The notes: a model not told the origin generated them from the sequence alone. A stretch of DNA of 64,000 bases from Sthenelais limicola (GCA_942159475.1 OW804097.1:58548986-58612985), one strand, 5' to 3'; positions 49,201 through 57,500 are shown, counted from the first letter of the stretch. Made by a program: numbers and translations.

Positions 49201-49247
49201 TGGAATACTCATTGAAAAAGGTCTCCATGATGATCCGGAAGCCCTGA
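19242..49247 (+). CDS. Fibrinogen-related domain (FReD) protein, host gene, six 3' exons
   Basis: Exons: 19242-19544, 25708-25819, 26238-26285, 26385-26473, 27813-28095, 49006-49247. All junctions are GT-AG with matching phases. The first two exons encode heptad-rich coiled coil (VKYQGQVVNKLVKDLKTHDT; QLVEEGRKLDQLQAQVDDL). Exons 3-4 begin the fibrinogen domain and contain FYAYCQVDYTGKWT, which joins VIQRRVDGSVSFARNWTSYS. The last two contain GEHWLGNDLIHELT, the calcium-site run DSDNDLWSQNCAAQW and the closing NCGYSALNAAYNG, and stop after MMIRKP. Such proteins are usually secreted lectins or matrix proteins that oligomerise through the coiled coil. The signal peptide and 5' exons are left of 19242 and not identified. 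The intron between the last two exons is 20.9 kb because of a transposon insertion; reading through it would truncate the domain. Confidence 0.88.
19545..21608. repeat. Intronic duplicated segments, no gene
   Basis: Several stretches are repeated here. GATCAGATAAGAAT plus GGACGCCTACTGCAC occurs near 19670-19716 and near 20515-20560. GGCTTTCCCTCA plus TTTGAAGGGACTCTCT occurs near 20290-20320 and 20610-20650. The pyrimidine-rich phrase after ACCCATTCTTCCT occurs near 20020. The rest is AT-rich without coding potential. The FReD intron continues through this region. Confidence 0.5.
21609..24621 (-). pseudogene. DUF7869-like transposase-related protein, four exons, internally deleted
   Basis: Exons inferred with consistent phase: 24621-24332 (MEAEATVAEALNGI, acidic), 23960-23863, 23620-23449 (contains KPVCKATFKFLYK), and 23260 onward. 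The long last exon carries family signatures: SKPMTDLCWECQ-like PMTDLCWECQHNNRD, then PSYQMQPGPLYFLTPRKVGL, and after 22550 LITGHTKFAPDWCFGLLKKQ and GYHHFEFSSDKPG. The family is widespread in invertebrates and is thought to be transposase-derived; I recognise it from memory of its motifs only. Near 22563 about 80-90 residues are missing, including the Asp-Asn-Cys-Gly-Gln block expected to be catalytic, and the frame shifts. The tail is a long RGRGRG/acidic repeat. It lies in a FReD intron, on the opposite strand. No TIRs were found. Confidence 0.65.
24622..25707. other. FReD intron sequence upstream of the DUF7869-like gene
   Basis: 24622-25030 is moderately GC-rich and probably holds the promoter of the minus-strand gene. 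25130-25375 is a truncated repeat ending with the inverted GTGATG-family terminus (GCGACTTGTGTCTCATTTTC at 25338). ATTGAATTGAATTGAGCTGA at about 25545 is a short tandem run. No coding exon seen. Confidence 0.5.
26528..26869. mobile_element. 342-bp MITE of a GTGATGTGTT family
   Basis: The left end GTGATGTGTTACAGGAAAAT and the inverted right end ending in CATCAC form TIRs of about 38 bp with a few mismatches. ATTT flanks both ends (26524-26527, 26870-26873). Single or partial ends of the same family occur near 16253, 18795, 25326-25372 and 62540, so the family is common in this genome. No ORF. Confidence 0.75.
26870..27812. other. FReD intron, no gene seen
   Basis: AT-rich sequence between the GTGATG MITE and the main FReD exon. 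A 119-codon open frame at 27274-27633 has no recognisable motif, low-complexity composition and no splice context; I regard it as chance. Confidence 0.5.
28174..28820. repeat. Left subterminal repeats of the giant transposon
   Basis: Many CGGCCGA/TGTCGG words over the first 400 bp, then a unit of about 160 bp present twice in tandem (from about 28528 and from about 28697). Each copy contains ATCGGCCGACTTGTCGGT, GTTGGGTTGTCGACAC and CCCCCTAGTGTCCTTTATAA. This is likely the transposase-binding region. Confidence 0.75.
28821..30039. other. Left noncoding part of the giant transposon
   Basis: AT-rich with scattered repeats (for example CGTTATTGGTTTATGTTTAATTCAT-like phrases near 29020 and 29145) and a short (CA)n at 29990-30003. 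No coding signal. Confidence 0.5.
30040..40166 (-). CDS. Unknown 14-exon gene inside the giant transposon (about 540 aa)
   Basis: Exons inferred: 40166-40029 (MKPTLGITIRPL), 39906-39824, 36097-36075, 35839-35758, 35493-35468, 35162-35108, 32700-32618, 32381-32067, 31795-31756, 31569-31501, 31380-30952, 30743-30639, 30457-30383, 30149-30040. Every junction is GT-AG and in phase except between the sixth and seventh exons, where another exon is probably missed. An in-frame stop lies just upstream of the ATG. Features: a Cys cluster MRCCCGQVIVVQDDEVMCSVCD that may bind zinc; a more folded region KNFKRVAGVPNICIAEMDDM; a nuclear signal GPKKRKLAKL beside an acidic run; TPRQSTNSSCA repeats; a helical segment MAKTMARLTKNEGKLIKVLN; a Gly-Lys repeat tail. 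I do not recognise a family. A nuclear accessory protein for transposition is an inference from position. Confidence 0.6.
32618..35108. repeat. Large intron with tandem and dispersed duplications
   Basis: A segment of about 480 bp (33330-33810) is followed directly by a second copy (33812-34230). The pair is flanked by another duplicated phrase (ACTGACTGGGTATGGTCAGT at about 33045 and 34630). The first copy of the tandem pair contains an extra patch, 33566-33668, nearly identical to the start of the exon at 32381 with its splice acceptor. Open frames at 33274 and 33873 are products of the duplication, not genes. Confidence 0.8.
36677..37828. mobile_element. 1.15-kb nonautonomous element in an intron of the passenger gene
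   Basis: Ends GGGCTCTGTTGTATAAGCTA at 36677 and the inverted TAGCTTATACAACAGGGCCC ending at 37828. The interior repeats AGGAATTTCCC/GGGAATTCCT words in both orientations. On the minus strand near 37305 is GGTTCGAATCC, a B-box-like motif, with a second weaker one near 37375, so part of the interior may be tRNA-derived. I found no convincing target duplication. Confidence 0.65.
38075..39640. repeat. Tandem repeat, period about 300 bp
   Basis: Units beginning AACGATGACCAGCTGAACGA occur at about 38606, 38859, 39159 and 39460, with spacing 253, 300 and 301 bp, plus two degenerate units near 38075 and 38320. The 38859 and 39159 units are almost identical. Each holds CTAGCACGTGGTCA. It is confined to one intron of the passenger gene and has no coding potential. 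Confidence 0.85.
40446..41226 (-). CDS. Small three-exon gene in the giant transposon (about 70-80 aa)
   Basis: Exons: 41226-41064, 40942-40906, 40488-40446, joined in consistent phase and ending in TAA at 40446. The first Met in frame is at 41196 (MDCSPERFISVEVSIFDQET). The exon may extend to a CAG acceptor at 41227, so an upstream exon is possible. The product continues LLLKVTYVCSVGRTHRNEQI and ends DPGVTTEAQQ. The composition suggests a compact beta-rich domain; no family recognised. It reads the same way as the larger minus-strand gene and divergently from the transposase, so the three may share a control region at 41.2-43.0 kb. Confidence 0.45.
41227..43032. promoter_or_regulatory. Probable divergent promoter region of the giant transposon
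   Basis: 1.8 kb without coding exons between the leftward small gene and the rightward transposase. A 73-codon Cys/Leu-rich frame at 41484-41705 has no support. No CpG-rich or clear core-promoter motif was identified, so the function is inferred from position only. Confidence 0.35.
43033..47663 (+). CDS. DDE integrase-like transposase, ten exons, apparently intact (395 aa)
   Basis: Exons: 43033-43057 (MPPRRITP), 43368-43461, 43654-43750, 44008-44096, 44270-44363, 44610-44648, 45313-45585, 45795-45907, 47105-47256, 47452-47663; total 1188 nt with no stop. The N-terminal third is helical with a likely HTH (GLNAKDIRRLLAAELNF). The catalytic core has the eukaryotic integrase-core signature: GPNYIWHVDGYDKLAPFGLP with the first Asp, IHGAVDGFSRHIMWLEA, RTDMGTEN with the second Asp, and NHNERIERYWGTLR with the Glu. 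It ends FLQRVE. Family proteins are usually annotated as integrase core domain proteins in invertebrate genomes and fit IS3EU-type transposases. The intron after 45907 has a GC donor. The last intron but one carries a MITE. Confidence 0.85.
44871..44926. repeat. 11-bp tandem repeat (TTGTCTTTCAT)n
   Basis: Five consecutive near-perfect copies in the intron between transposase exons 6 and 7. Confidence 0.9.
46016..46833. mobile_element. hAT-like MITE in a transposase intron, about 0.8 kb
   Basis: The ends AGGGTTCACGAAAC at 46017 and GTTTCGTGAACCCT ending at 46832 are inverted copies, continuing inward as GTGGTC / GACCGT. CAGGGTTC-type termini are usual for hAT elements. GTTTT flanks both sides (46011-46015, 46834-46838), shorter than the normal 8-bp hAT duplication. 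No transposase inside. Confidence 0.7.
47664..48299. other. 3' flank of the transposase gene
   Basis: Untranslated and intergenic sequence of the giant transposon; AATAAA-like signals at about 48063. No coding sequence. Confidence 0.5.
48300..48827. repeat. Right subterminal repeats and TIR of the giant transposon
   Basis: A unit of about 115 bp beginning AATTAAGGCCAGTATCCGCC is present twice (from about 48310 and 48432). It is followed by at least eight TCGGCCGA/TGTCGG words up to the terminus CGGTACTTTCAAACCGCTTT. This matches the organisation of the left end. Confidence 0.8.
48936..48959 (+). other. Duplicated 24-nt start of the last FReD exon with its own splice sites
   Basis: Sequence around 48905-48965 repeats that around 48966-49030, including the CAG acceptor. 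The first copy encodes GDALTYHSG in the phase of the FReD gene and is followed at once by a good donor, GTAAGA. In the second copy this site reads GTATGA and the exon continues. The copy is 24 nt, a multiple of three, so inclusion would insert eight residues without changing frame. Confidence 0.6.
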
Positions 49248-50390
49248 CCCAGCACCACTCACCACCAAACACCAACAGCTGATAGTTTGATTGATTGATT
49301 TGTTTATTTCCTTAAACATAAGATGGTATCATATAATTCTAAGTTTAATATAGAAAAATACAATGTCCTATTAATTTTTATCTGATATCTTTGGTCATTA
49401 AAGTAGATAACATAAATAAAATAATGGAAGATAGTATCAACAATCCGAATGAATAGTACAATAAAATCAACTCAAAGCCAGAGCTTGACAGCTTGACAGA
49501 GCTTGTTTATATTCTTCTTTCTTGTTTTAAACATCTGTTTCTTTATCCCTCACATATCAAATGACATGTCTTGGTATCACAAATACATCGACTTAATTAA
49601 AATCTGAAAATAGTTTTTTAAAAAAATAAAACATCTGAAAATCAAAATATTGATTCTACCTTTAACGGAAAACAACTAATAGGCGCAGCATTAACTACAA
49701 AAGATATCAAGAGCAAAATGATCTATCTGATGTAACAGGTGTTTTTCTCGGTGAACCAAATACATTCTCTGGGTAAAAATACACGAGCAAACTATATGAT
49801 CTATAATAATATTGCTCTCTGTCTACTGGATACTGTCTGTGGGTACCACATACTTCTATGTGGAAATACTTTTTAATAAATATGCTTTGGGGTTCCTAAG
49901 GACAATAGTTGGGACCTTTGTCAGTGGCCTTAAAGTTTACAAAAGCTGCAAGTGCTGCCAGCCCGCCTACGAGTGTGAAACCATCAGCCTCTCCTGTCAT
50001 ATGGGAGGTTGGACCTGGACCAAGCGCAACCGCCCCCGCCCCCTATAGGGCGGATTTAGACCACCTTTAAACCTCCTTTCATTGCTCCATTACCCCTGGT
50101 ATTCTCAGTTAGACAGAACTCACACCCATTGACCTGTTTTTTATGTTTTCCCATCTAAATGGGTACCATTACATCATCTGAATGGCAAGTTTTGTTCCTC
50201 TTCATGCCTTTTTAGGGGACGACTTATGTATAATCTGGTACAGGAAAGTTGCAATTTTAAATATAAAGATTGGTTTAGAGTCCCACCCCTGTCGGAGCTC
50301 TCACACACACTGCACTTTCACTCACACACTACACTCACTCACCAGCCACTGCCCCTCCCGCTGCCTGCCACTGCCTACCACTGCCTGCCA

Positions 50391-50433
50391 CTAGTGTGTG
50401 TGTAGCCTTGCCTCAAGGCTACACACACACTAG
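50391..50433. repeat. Perfect 20-bp hairpin, loop CCT
   Basis: Arms CTAGTGTGTGTGTAGCCTTG (50391-50410) and its exact reverse complement (50414-50433). Flanking CTGCCTACCACTGCCTG and CAGGTAGGCAG extend the inverted repeat imperfectly. Confidence 0.9.
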
Positions 50434-50659
50434 GCAGGTAGGCAGTCAGGTATCAAACACTAACACATGGGAGGAGTGAAGGATGGGTGGTTGGTGGGCA
50501 TGCAGTGTCATTCAAGGTGAGAAAAATGACAACTATAAGAACAAAAACAGACAATAAAATAAGTAGAGCAAGCAAAAGTACTAGCGGGTAGAATTTCTGG
50601 ACTTATAACAGGGAAAAGGCTGTGGTAGCAGAATGCCATTGCGGGTAAATATGACAGAC

Positions 50660-50765
50660 TCTTTCTTTGTTCTCTTACTTATAAATGGCTTCCCTCCTGA
50701 CACTTTCTCTGTTCTCTTACTTATAAATGGCTTCCCTCCTGACACTTTCTCTGTTCTCTTATATT
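50660..50765. repeat. 42-bp tandem repeat
   Basis: The unit containing ACTTATAAATGGCTTCCCTC is repeated head to tail; a third partial copy precedes it. It produces a repetitive minus-strand open frame (RTEKVSGGKPFISK repeated) that I do not regard as a gene. Confidence 0.85.
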
Positions 50766-50955
50766 TAGAACAGCTTCCCAAATTCTCAAGGTAATATTGT
50801 AATAAGGTTGTGTATTAAGACATGGTTTAATTAGGGGAAATTATATATTAATTAATTAAGGGAAATCAATTAATATTAATTAATTAAGAGAAACTATATA
50901 TTAATTAGGGATGTCCCTAAAGACATGGTTTAATTAAGGGAAGCTACGCGGACAG

Positions 50956-51050
50956 CCTCAGCGGACAGCACCACAACAGTAAAACTGGACACTAAATGTC
51001 CCAGACCTTCTTATATGATACCCAAACCCACTACAATACTCCCCCTTTAA
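50956..51050 (-). repeat. Gypsy polypurine tract and truncated 3' LTR
   Basis: AAAGGGGGAG (about 51050-51039) precedes TGTAGTGGG at 51035. Identity to the 5' LTR stops after CCGCTGAGG near 50956, so about 385 bp of the 3' LTR are gone. No target duplication can therefore be read. Confidence 0.8.
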
Positions 51051-51174
51051 TAAAAAGAGTTTAACATCAATATAAACTCGGCAACAAGGCAGTAATAAAC
51101 AGCATAAACACACCAGAGACAAATCCGTTGAAAACAGTAGACTTCGGACAAAATAAAAGGCACGTCCGAACCAC

Positions 51175-53430
51175 TCACACACATCCGTAGAAGGGGGCTG
51201 TTGGCTCAGCAGCTGGCTCCTTGGTCTTGAGGGGCGTGACAGCAGCCTCCGGAGTTCCGAAGATGCTCCCTAGGAAATAGGGACCATCCGCCGTATCCTC
51301 AGCAACTGTCCTGCTTACCAAAGGTGGAGAAGACCGTGGAGCAGGGACAGAAGCGGGCTTAATCTGCGCCAGCAGCCTGGTCAGCAGCTCGTATTGAGCA
51401 GCGTCAACACTCACTGCCGCACCGCCGGACGCAGACACAACTGACGTGCTGGCAACAGCTCCGCCGGACTGGGTGGTCTGCTCCACCTCCACGCTTCTCA
51501 CCTCTTGATCCAAGTCCTCTGGAGTACTAGATCTCCCGCACTCTGCCAATTCGCCCTTGAGACTGGCGTTCTCCTCAGTCAAGCTGCGGATTACGCCGTC
51601 CTTCTTCTCAGCAGAAGTGCGGAGGACTTGAATCAACTTGGCCTGTGTCCTTATTGTCTCACGGAGAGAGGCCACCTCCCCGATCTGTTGCTGGACTCCT
51701 TGCAGCTGACGCAACGGAGTGGTCAGTGTCGCCAAGGAGGTCTGCACCAGCAAACAGCGCTGCACTTCTTCCGTAGCAGTCTTCACCAGTTTGTCAGTGT
51801 CGACTGCTTCCGGCAACTTAGAGACCAGATCTTCTGTCTCTTTTTGAGCCTTACGGCCTCTCTTGGCAGCGGGTGGGGCAGGGAACACCAGTTCCGCAGA
51901 TGCTGAGCGCCCGCGCTTCTGTGCATCACCTGCTCCACCTTTTGGAGCACTCCGGCTAGAGCTGCCACTGGAGCCCTTCACGCGTCCACCTCTACCTCCG
52001 GCCTTGCCCTTACTTCCACCAGAGCTTCCGGGAGCGCTGGTTCCGGCAGTAGGGGAAGAAGAAGTTTCCTTCTCCTTGGCTGAAGCCGACTTAGTGGCAG
52101 TCTTGGTGACGGACTTCATCCGGCGCATGACCCGAAGGTGCTGCGCCGAACAGTACGTCATCCTCAAGAACGCACTGTTGTTCACAATAGTGGGGATGAC
52201 GCTCATCACCCTACCCACTGCCTTCTCCCGGGACTGGTTGTGAATGACCGACTCGCCATTCATCAGGTGTTTTACCAACTCGACCCTCCGATCAAGCACC
52301 TGGGAGCAGTTGGGGTAGGGACATATCCATGCCTGAGAGGAGGGGGCATGGACCTCACAGAGGTGGCGGAAGAATCGGGCCCGGGTGGAATAGGCCCTTA
52401 CACCCTTCTCGTTCAAGCGAGGGTACCTACAAACCATGAAGGGGCAACGGAAGCCCGGCTGCCACAGTTTGTGCACGCTAGACAACTTCCCGTAGGTTCC
52501 GGAGTCTAGACTGTCCTCGCGGACGAGTTCCGGCCACAACACCTCCTCATACCTGGCCATTTGCTTGTCAGTGAAGTCCTTTTCCTCGGAATCGGACTCC
52601 GCTGGCGCCTGGTTACTGGATCCAGGTTGATCCAGTGCAGGGTTCATTGGCACCAGCTCTGCCAGGTCCATGTCTGCCTTGAACTTCGGGAAGGATCCCA
52701 AGGAAGACAGCTGGATCCGGCGGGCCTCCGAGCGGTGCTCGTGTTCACACTTCAGCTTCCTGATCCGAGGAAGCTGGGAGATACCTTGAGGGGCTTGACC
52801 CCTACTTCGTGAGACACTAGTCCGACTAGTGCCAGCAGCTTGGGAGTCAGCGACCTTGGTTTTTGACGCCCTTGTCGAGCTGCGGCCTCTTGTCTCACTC
52901 GCCGGAGGAGGGTCTGGCCTGGGAGAGGGAGAGCGAGAACGGGAGCGGGACTTCCTGGTTGAGGAAGACCTACTCTCATCACTCTTCCTCGGGACAGACT
53001 GCTTTCTCGGACTCCGGCGCAATGGTGGCACTTCCACCTTAGAGCTAGGGTCTGAATCCAAGGGCTTGCCGGACTGCTTGCCGGACCGCTTGGTGGCGGA
53101 CTTGTCCTTGGACGGCTTGTCCTTGGACGTTGCGGACTCTTTGGCTACCTTGTCAGCCACCACCTTGCAAATTTTCTCGACCTTGGACTGTTTGTCCTTA
53201 AAGGTCTCGGACTCAAGGCCCACTGCAGGATTTTCACCTGTCTCCTTTTTCGTCTCAACTTCCATCATCTCCGCCTCACCGTCCGGAAACGGGGCTGGAG
53301 GTTGCACCTCGGGTGCGGATCCTGAGTGGAGTAGGCCGTCTAGCACTGCGGCCGCCTCCTCCTCCGTCAGAGGCTCTCCCTCGGACTCGGACAGTCCGAG
53401 CTCTTCCTGCTCGAATTCGCGGTCGGACAT
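51175..53430 (-). CDS. Gypsy ORF3: nuclear-type C2H2 zinc-finger/coiled-coil protein, about 750 aa
   Basis: Start taken at MSDREFEQEELGLSESEGEP (53430), just after a splice acceptor; a Met 6 codons upstream is also in frame. Order: acidic N-terminus; Lys/Ser-rich region; Arg-Ser stretch (RKSRSRSRSPSPRPDPPP); two Cys/His modules, CPFMVC...HLCEVH and CPYPNC...KHLMNGESVIH (C-x4-C spacing); Ser/Gly-rich basic segment; coiled coil (LIQVLRTSAEKKDGVIRSLT); Ser/Ala-rich tail. No signal peptide or membrane span, so it is not an envelope protein. It occupies the env position and is uninterrupted, which suggests selection in the element. Function unknown; RNA or DNA binding in the nucleus is inferred. 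Confidence 0.8.
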   Translation of the reverse strand: MSDREFEQEELGLSESEGEPLTEEEAAAVLDGLLHSGSAPEVQPPAPFPDGEAEMMEVETKKETGENPAVGLESETFKDKQSKVEKICKVVADKVAKESATSKDKPSKDKSATKRSGKQSGKPLDSDPSSKVEVPPLRRSPRKQSVPRKSDESRSSSTRKSRSRSRSPSPRPDPPPASETRGRSSTRASKTKVADSQAAGTSRTSVSRSRGQAPQGISQLPRIRKLKCEHEHRSEARRIQLSSLGSFPKFKADMDLAELVPMNPALDQPGSSNQAPAESDSEEKDFTDKQMARYEEVLWPELVREDSLDSGTYGKLSSVHKLWQPGFRCPFMVCRYPRLNEKGVRAYSTRARFFRHLCEVHAPSSQAWICPYPNCSQVLDRRVELVKHLMNGESVIHNQSREKAVGRVMSVIPTIVNNSAFLRMTYCSAQHLRVMRRMKSVTKTATKSASAKEKETSSSPTAGTSAPGSSGGSKGKAGGRGGRVKGSSGSSSRSAPKGGAGDAQKRGRSASAELVFPAPPAAKRGRKAQKETEDLVSKLPEAVDTDKLVKTATEEVQRCLLVQTSLATLTTPLRQLQGVQQQIGEVASLRETIRTQAKLIQVLRTSAEKKDGVIRSLTEENASLKGELAECGRSSTPEDLDQEVRSVEVEQTTQSGGAVASTSVVSASGGAAVSVDAAQYELLTRLLAQIKPASVPAPRSSPPLVSRTVAEDTADGPYFLGSIFGTPEAAVTPLKTKEPAAEPTAPFYGCV

Positions 53431-53453
53431 AGTGAATGAACGATACACTTACT

Positions 53454-54524
53454 CTGCAACAATTAAGGAGAGAAACAATCAAACATAGAGTATAACAGAG
53501 TATAACTGGTCACACCCAACTCAACACCCCTTCCGGACAACGTCTCGGACTTAAAGAAAAAGCCTGGTCTTTCACTACCAATCTTAGATTCGGCGAGTCC
53601 GAGACCTACTACCGGCGTAATTATAACTTGGTTTCTAGCTCTAATAACACACCACGTGCACTAGTATGTTACTTCGAGTTCCACCCACATAAATTACCGG
53701 GACTTGACAAGAAATGGCGTGCCTTTAGTCTAGGAACACTACAGTCATTCATTCGCTAGACAAAACAACCAACATGGCGGCTATGTGTTTTAGCGCCAGA
53801 CCGCTAAGTTACTTTCAACACTGATATTGCAATAAATATCGTACACAAAGTCACCAAAGTTCTTGTCACCTTCTTGCAACATGCTACAAACATTCCAGGG
53901 TACAAAGCAATAAGTTCATCCATTTGAAAGACTGACAGTTTGAACTTCTTTCGGTCGTAGCTTGTTACTCTCTTGAAAATCGGAAGCAGAGTGCAAATGG
54001 TAAAACACACCGGCGGAACCAGTGGTCACACCCGATGTTTCCAACCGCCGCCGCTGTTAGCAGCGCCACCCGGCTCCCGCGCTCACACTGAGCCTTAGCG
54101 CAGACGTGTTTGACCAGTCTGGCTAACCTGTTCTCCCCTGCTGAGACTATACAGGGTGTTTCCTCAAATTTCCTTGCCTATCTGGACAGGTTCGAGCAAC
54201 CATCTATTCACTATAAATAGATTCCGGCCTTACAGCAAGTTCCGAGCTACCATCACTCGCAGGGCAAGCCTGGGCCTAGCTTTTTCCTGTCGTTCAAAAC
54301 AAGTACTCTCCGAGACCATATTCGTTTCCCAGTCATGTTGGAAAGCAATCCAATCTGCCGAAATGGGAGCAAACAATTAACATTCGGTACAAATAAACTG
54401 TCTGCTTGACTTCTCGTTGTGTACTTTTTTTAGGGGGAGGAAAACCAGTTCAGAAATTTCCCTCCCGGATACCATTTTTCTTACTGATTCAACCGAACTG
54501 GGGCCTTGCGCGTGCGCTGAGCCC
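53454..54524 (-). other. Spacer between Gypsy pol and ORF3, with splice acceptor
   Basis: About 1 kb without a credible ORF. At its end the minus strand reads TTTCTCTCCTTAATTGTTGCAG, a pyrimidine-rich tract and acceptor at about 53454, 24 bases before the ORF3 start codon. This is the arrangement of a spliced subgenomic RNA. A matching donor was not identified. Confidence 0.55.
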
Positions 54525-57500
54525 TCACCAGTGGTGGGGAGGAGTCCCCCAAATTAGGAAACGGATTTCTCCGTACCCTCCTCTTAGGCAAAGGGGTTGG
54601 CAAGGTGACCACTGGAGCTGGTAACTTCCTAGGCCGACCCACGAAATCTGTTTTTTCGGCCTACCCCGCTTTTTCCTTGGGAGAACACCAGTACTAGGTA
54701 GGACAGGGGGATCAGCCAATGCTGTTCCGACCCCCGTCCCCCTCTTCTTAGGTCTCCCAGGCCTACGTTTAACACCTTTAGGAACCTGCTTTGTGGCAGG
54801 CAATGCATGATCACCCGCCTTAACAGCATCCTTTTTCTTCTTCTTAGTCCGAGGGGGAACACTGGCGGGCGAGGTAGAAGTTACCTCCTTCCTCGGCCTA
54901 CCCCTAGGCTTCACGCCTATAGTGATCTTCTTCTTCTCGGACTTGGAAGGACATTCCACTCCCACTATCACTTTACCAGCTTCCAGCCTGAGTATATCTC
55001 TACCTGCTTTCTCCAGTTTCCTAAACTCTGGAGCCCTATGAAGGTTGCTAGCCTGGATAGGACCATTCTCATCAAAAGCGGGTTTGAGATAATCAATATG
55101 ATACCTCAGCAAGCCTTCAGTGGTCTCAAGTTCACAAGTGGTACCGCCTATGAACTTGTGTATCTTAAATGGGCCATCCCATTTTTGTCCAATTTTCTTG
55201 CTTGCCTTTGGGGGGCAATATCTGTAGACAACATCCCCCACAGCAAACGTTGGTGGTCGTGTACGTTTATTATAATCTCGTTTCTGGTTGACAGCAGAAA
55301 TTCCGAGATTAGTACGTACATACTTGTGGCCATCACGCATCCACTGCTTCAAATTCTCGACAAAGGAAACCTTACAAGGAAAATCCAACCCACCCGGCTC
55401 CACCCCATGAACGATATCCATAGGAGCAACCAGTTCTGCACCAAAAACCACAGAGTTTGGTGTACACAAAGTACTGGCATGTACAGTCGCCCGGTAAGCA
55501 TGAGCTATACACGGAGCTAGCATATCCCAGTTATCTTCGTGATAGTCCGTCAGACAGGAGAGCTGCTCTACAAGAACCCTATTAAGCCGTTCGCTCTGTC
55601 CATTGGACTGAGGTCTATACGGAAGAGTTATGAGCTTCTCGATCCCAAGCATGTCTAAAAGACTTCTCAGCAGCTGTGATCAGAATTCCGGAGCTCCATC
55701 AGTCTGTAACGCTACCGGGCATCCGAAGCGCAGAATCCATTCCTTGAAAAGGACTTCCGCACAGCTCTCTGCAGTGTGGTCTCTCATGGGATAGGCTTCG
55801 GCCCATTTGGAAAAATGATCCGTCACAACCATTATATAATTGTTTCCTCTAGGAGTTTCTCTAAACGGCCCTAGAATATCCAAAGATATACGGTTCCACC
55901 TATCACCATGCTTCTCTTTCTTTAGGAGAGATTTCCCACCTCCTATCCGAGATTTCCTTGTACTACATTCAGGGCAAGCCCTGATCCAGCGTTTCAGATC
56001 ATAACGTTGGCCGGGCCAATAATACCTCATCTTGGCTGACCATGTGTTCTTAAAAACACCAAAATGACCTGAGGTCTTCGGACCATGCATGCCCAAAAAT
56101 ACCTCCCTCCTCATTGAAGCAGGAACCACCTTACGCCAATACTTCCTACCAGTGGCTAGCCGGACCCAGCCCAAGCATAGCACACCGTCCTTCATCTCCA
56201 TACTGCCAAGATGTTGAATGCAAGTCCGAAATTCATCGGATTCTCCAGCCAGATCTTCCCTACTAGGAATCTCTTCAGAGCCATCCAACATCGCGATTAA
56301 TCTCTTGATCATCGGATCAGACTGTTGAGCTTCTTGTAGCTTATTGCCTTTAGCCTCCACTACAGGGGTGACTTCGGTAACAGCTAACACAGCGTCATGC
56401 AGTCCGCAATCTAGACAATCCAGTCTTACACATTTCCGTGTTGGCAGGCGAGAGAGCGCATCAGCATTTTCATGTCTGCGGCCCGCCCGGTGCAGGATCA
56501 TGGCCTGATCCAACCCATACTCCTGCATGGTAGTCAGCCATCTAGCAAGCATGTCTGTCGGATCCTTAAAATTTAGCAACCAGCGGAGAGAGGCATGATC
56601 CGTCCTCACATAGAAATTCCTATTACCCAGAAGGTAATGTCTGAATTTCTTTAAATACGTCAGGACAGCAAGTAGCTCACGTTTCGTAGCACAGTAGTTC
56701 TTCTGAGCCTTAGAAAAACTATTACTGGCATAACCCAAGACAACTTCACGCCCATCCTGTATCTGTGAGAGGATTCCGGCCATTCCAAAACCACTTGCAT
56801 CAGTGTCTAAAATGAAATCTCCCACCTTCCGGGGGTATCCAAGCACTGGAGCTGTGGTCAGCAATTCCTTGACCTTGCTAAATGCAGCCTGACACTGCGG
56901 AGTCCACACTATAGGTCTGGTATAGCGCTTATCCTTACATGCAGCCGTCACAATGTCCTGCAAAGGAGAGACAATTTCACCAAAATTGGGCTGGAACTCC
57001 CTATAGTAGGAAGCAAACCCAATAAACTGTCTAACTTCCTTGGCATTTGTGGGGACTGGCCAATTCTGGACTTTCTCAATTTGCTTCGGATTGGCTTGAA
57101 TACCTTTACCAGAAACAATCCGGCCCAGGTATTCAACTCGCCGACGGAAGAACTCACACTTCTTCGGCTTCAATCTCAAGCCATAGTCTTTGATTCTTTC
57201 AAGAACAAGCCTGAGGTTATGGAGACACTCATCAAGTGTCTTTCCAAAAACCACAATGTCATCCAGGTAAACCAAACATGACTTCCATTTGAGTCCGTCC
57301 AGCATGGTGTCCATCATACGTTGGAAGGTAGCCGGAGCATTGCACAGTCCGAAAGCCATAACTTTGAACTGGAACAAGCCCACACTGGAGAGGAAAGCAG
57401 TCTTTTCCTTGCTAGCCTCATCCATAGCCACCTGCCAATATCCGCTTTCAAGATCAAGTGTGCAAAACCATTGGTTTCCACCAAGAGCCTCGACACACTC

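Larger units (their letters stand above)
49248..50955. other. Downstream region between FReD and Gypsy: repeats, no gene
   Basis: FReD 3' untranslated region and AT-rich spacer up to about 50160. Then come CA/CT-rich sequence (50300-50400), a perfect hairpin (50391-50433), a 42-bp tandem repeat with about 2.5 units (50660-50765), and repeats of ATGGTTTAATTA plus TTAATTAATTAAG words (50815-50950) abutting the truncated Gypsy LTR. Confidence 0.6.

Noticed and set aside
52829..53488. Plus-strand 219-codon open frame and others opposite Gypsy ORF3 and pol
   Set aside because: Antisense shadows of GC-rich coding sequence on the minus strand; no motifs and no splice context.
53804..54010. Small ORF in the Gypsy spacer
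   Set aside because: 68 codons, no motif, in a region of low coding quality; probably untranslated leader of the ORF3 transcript.
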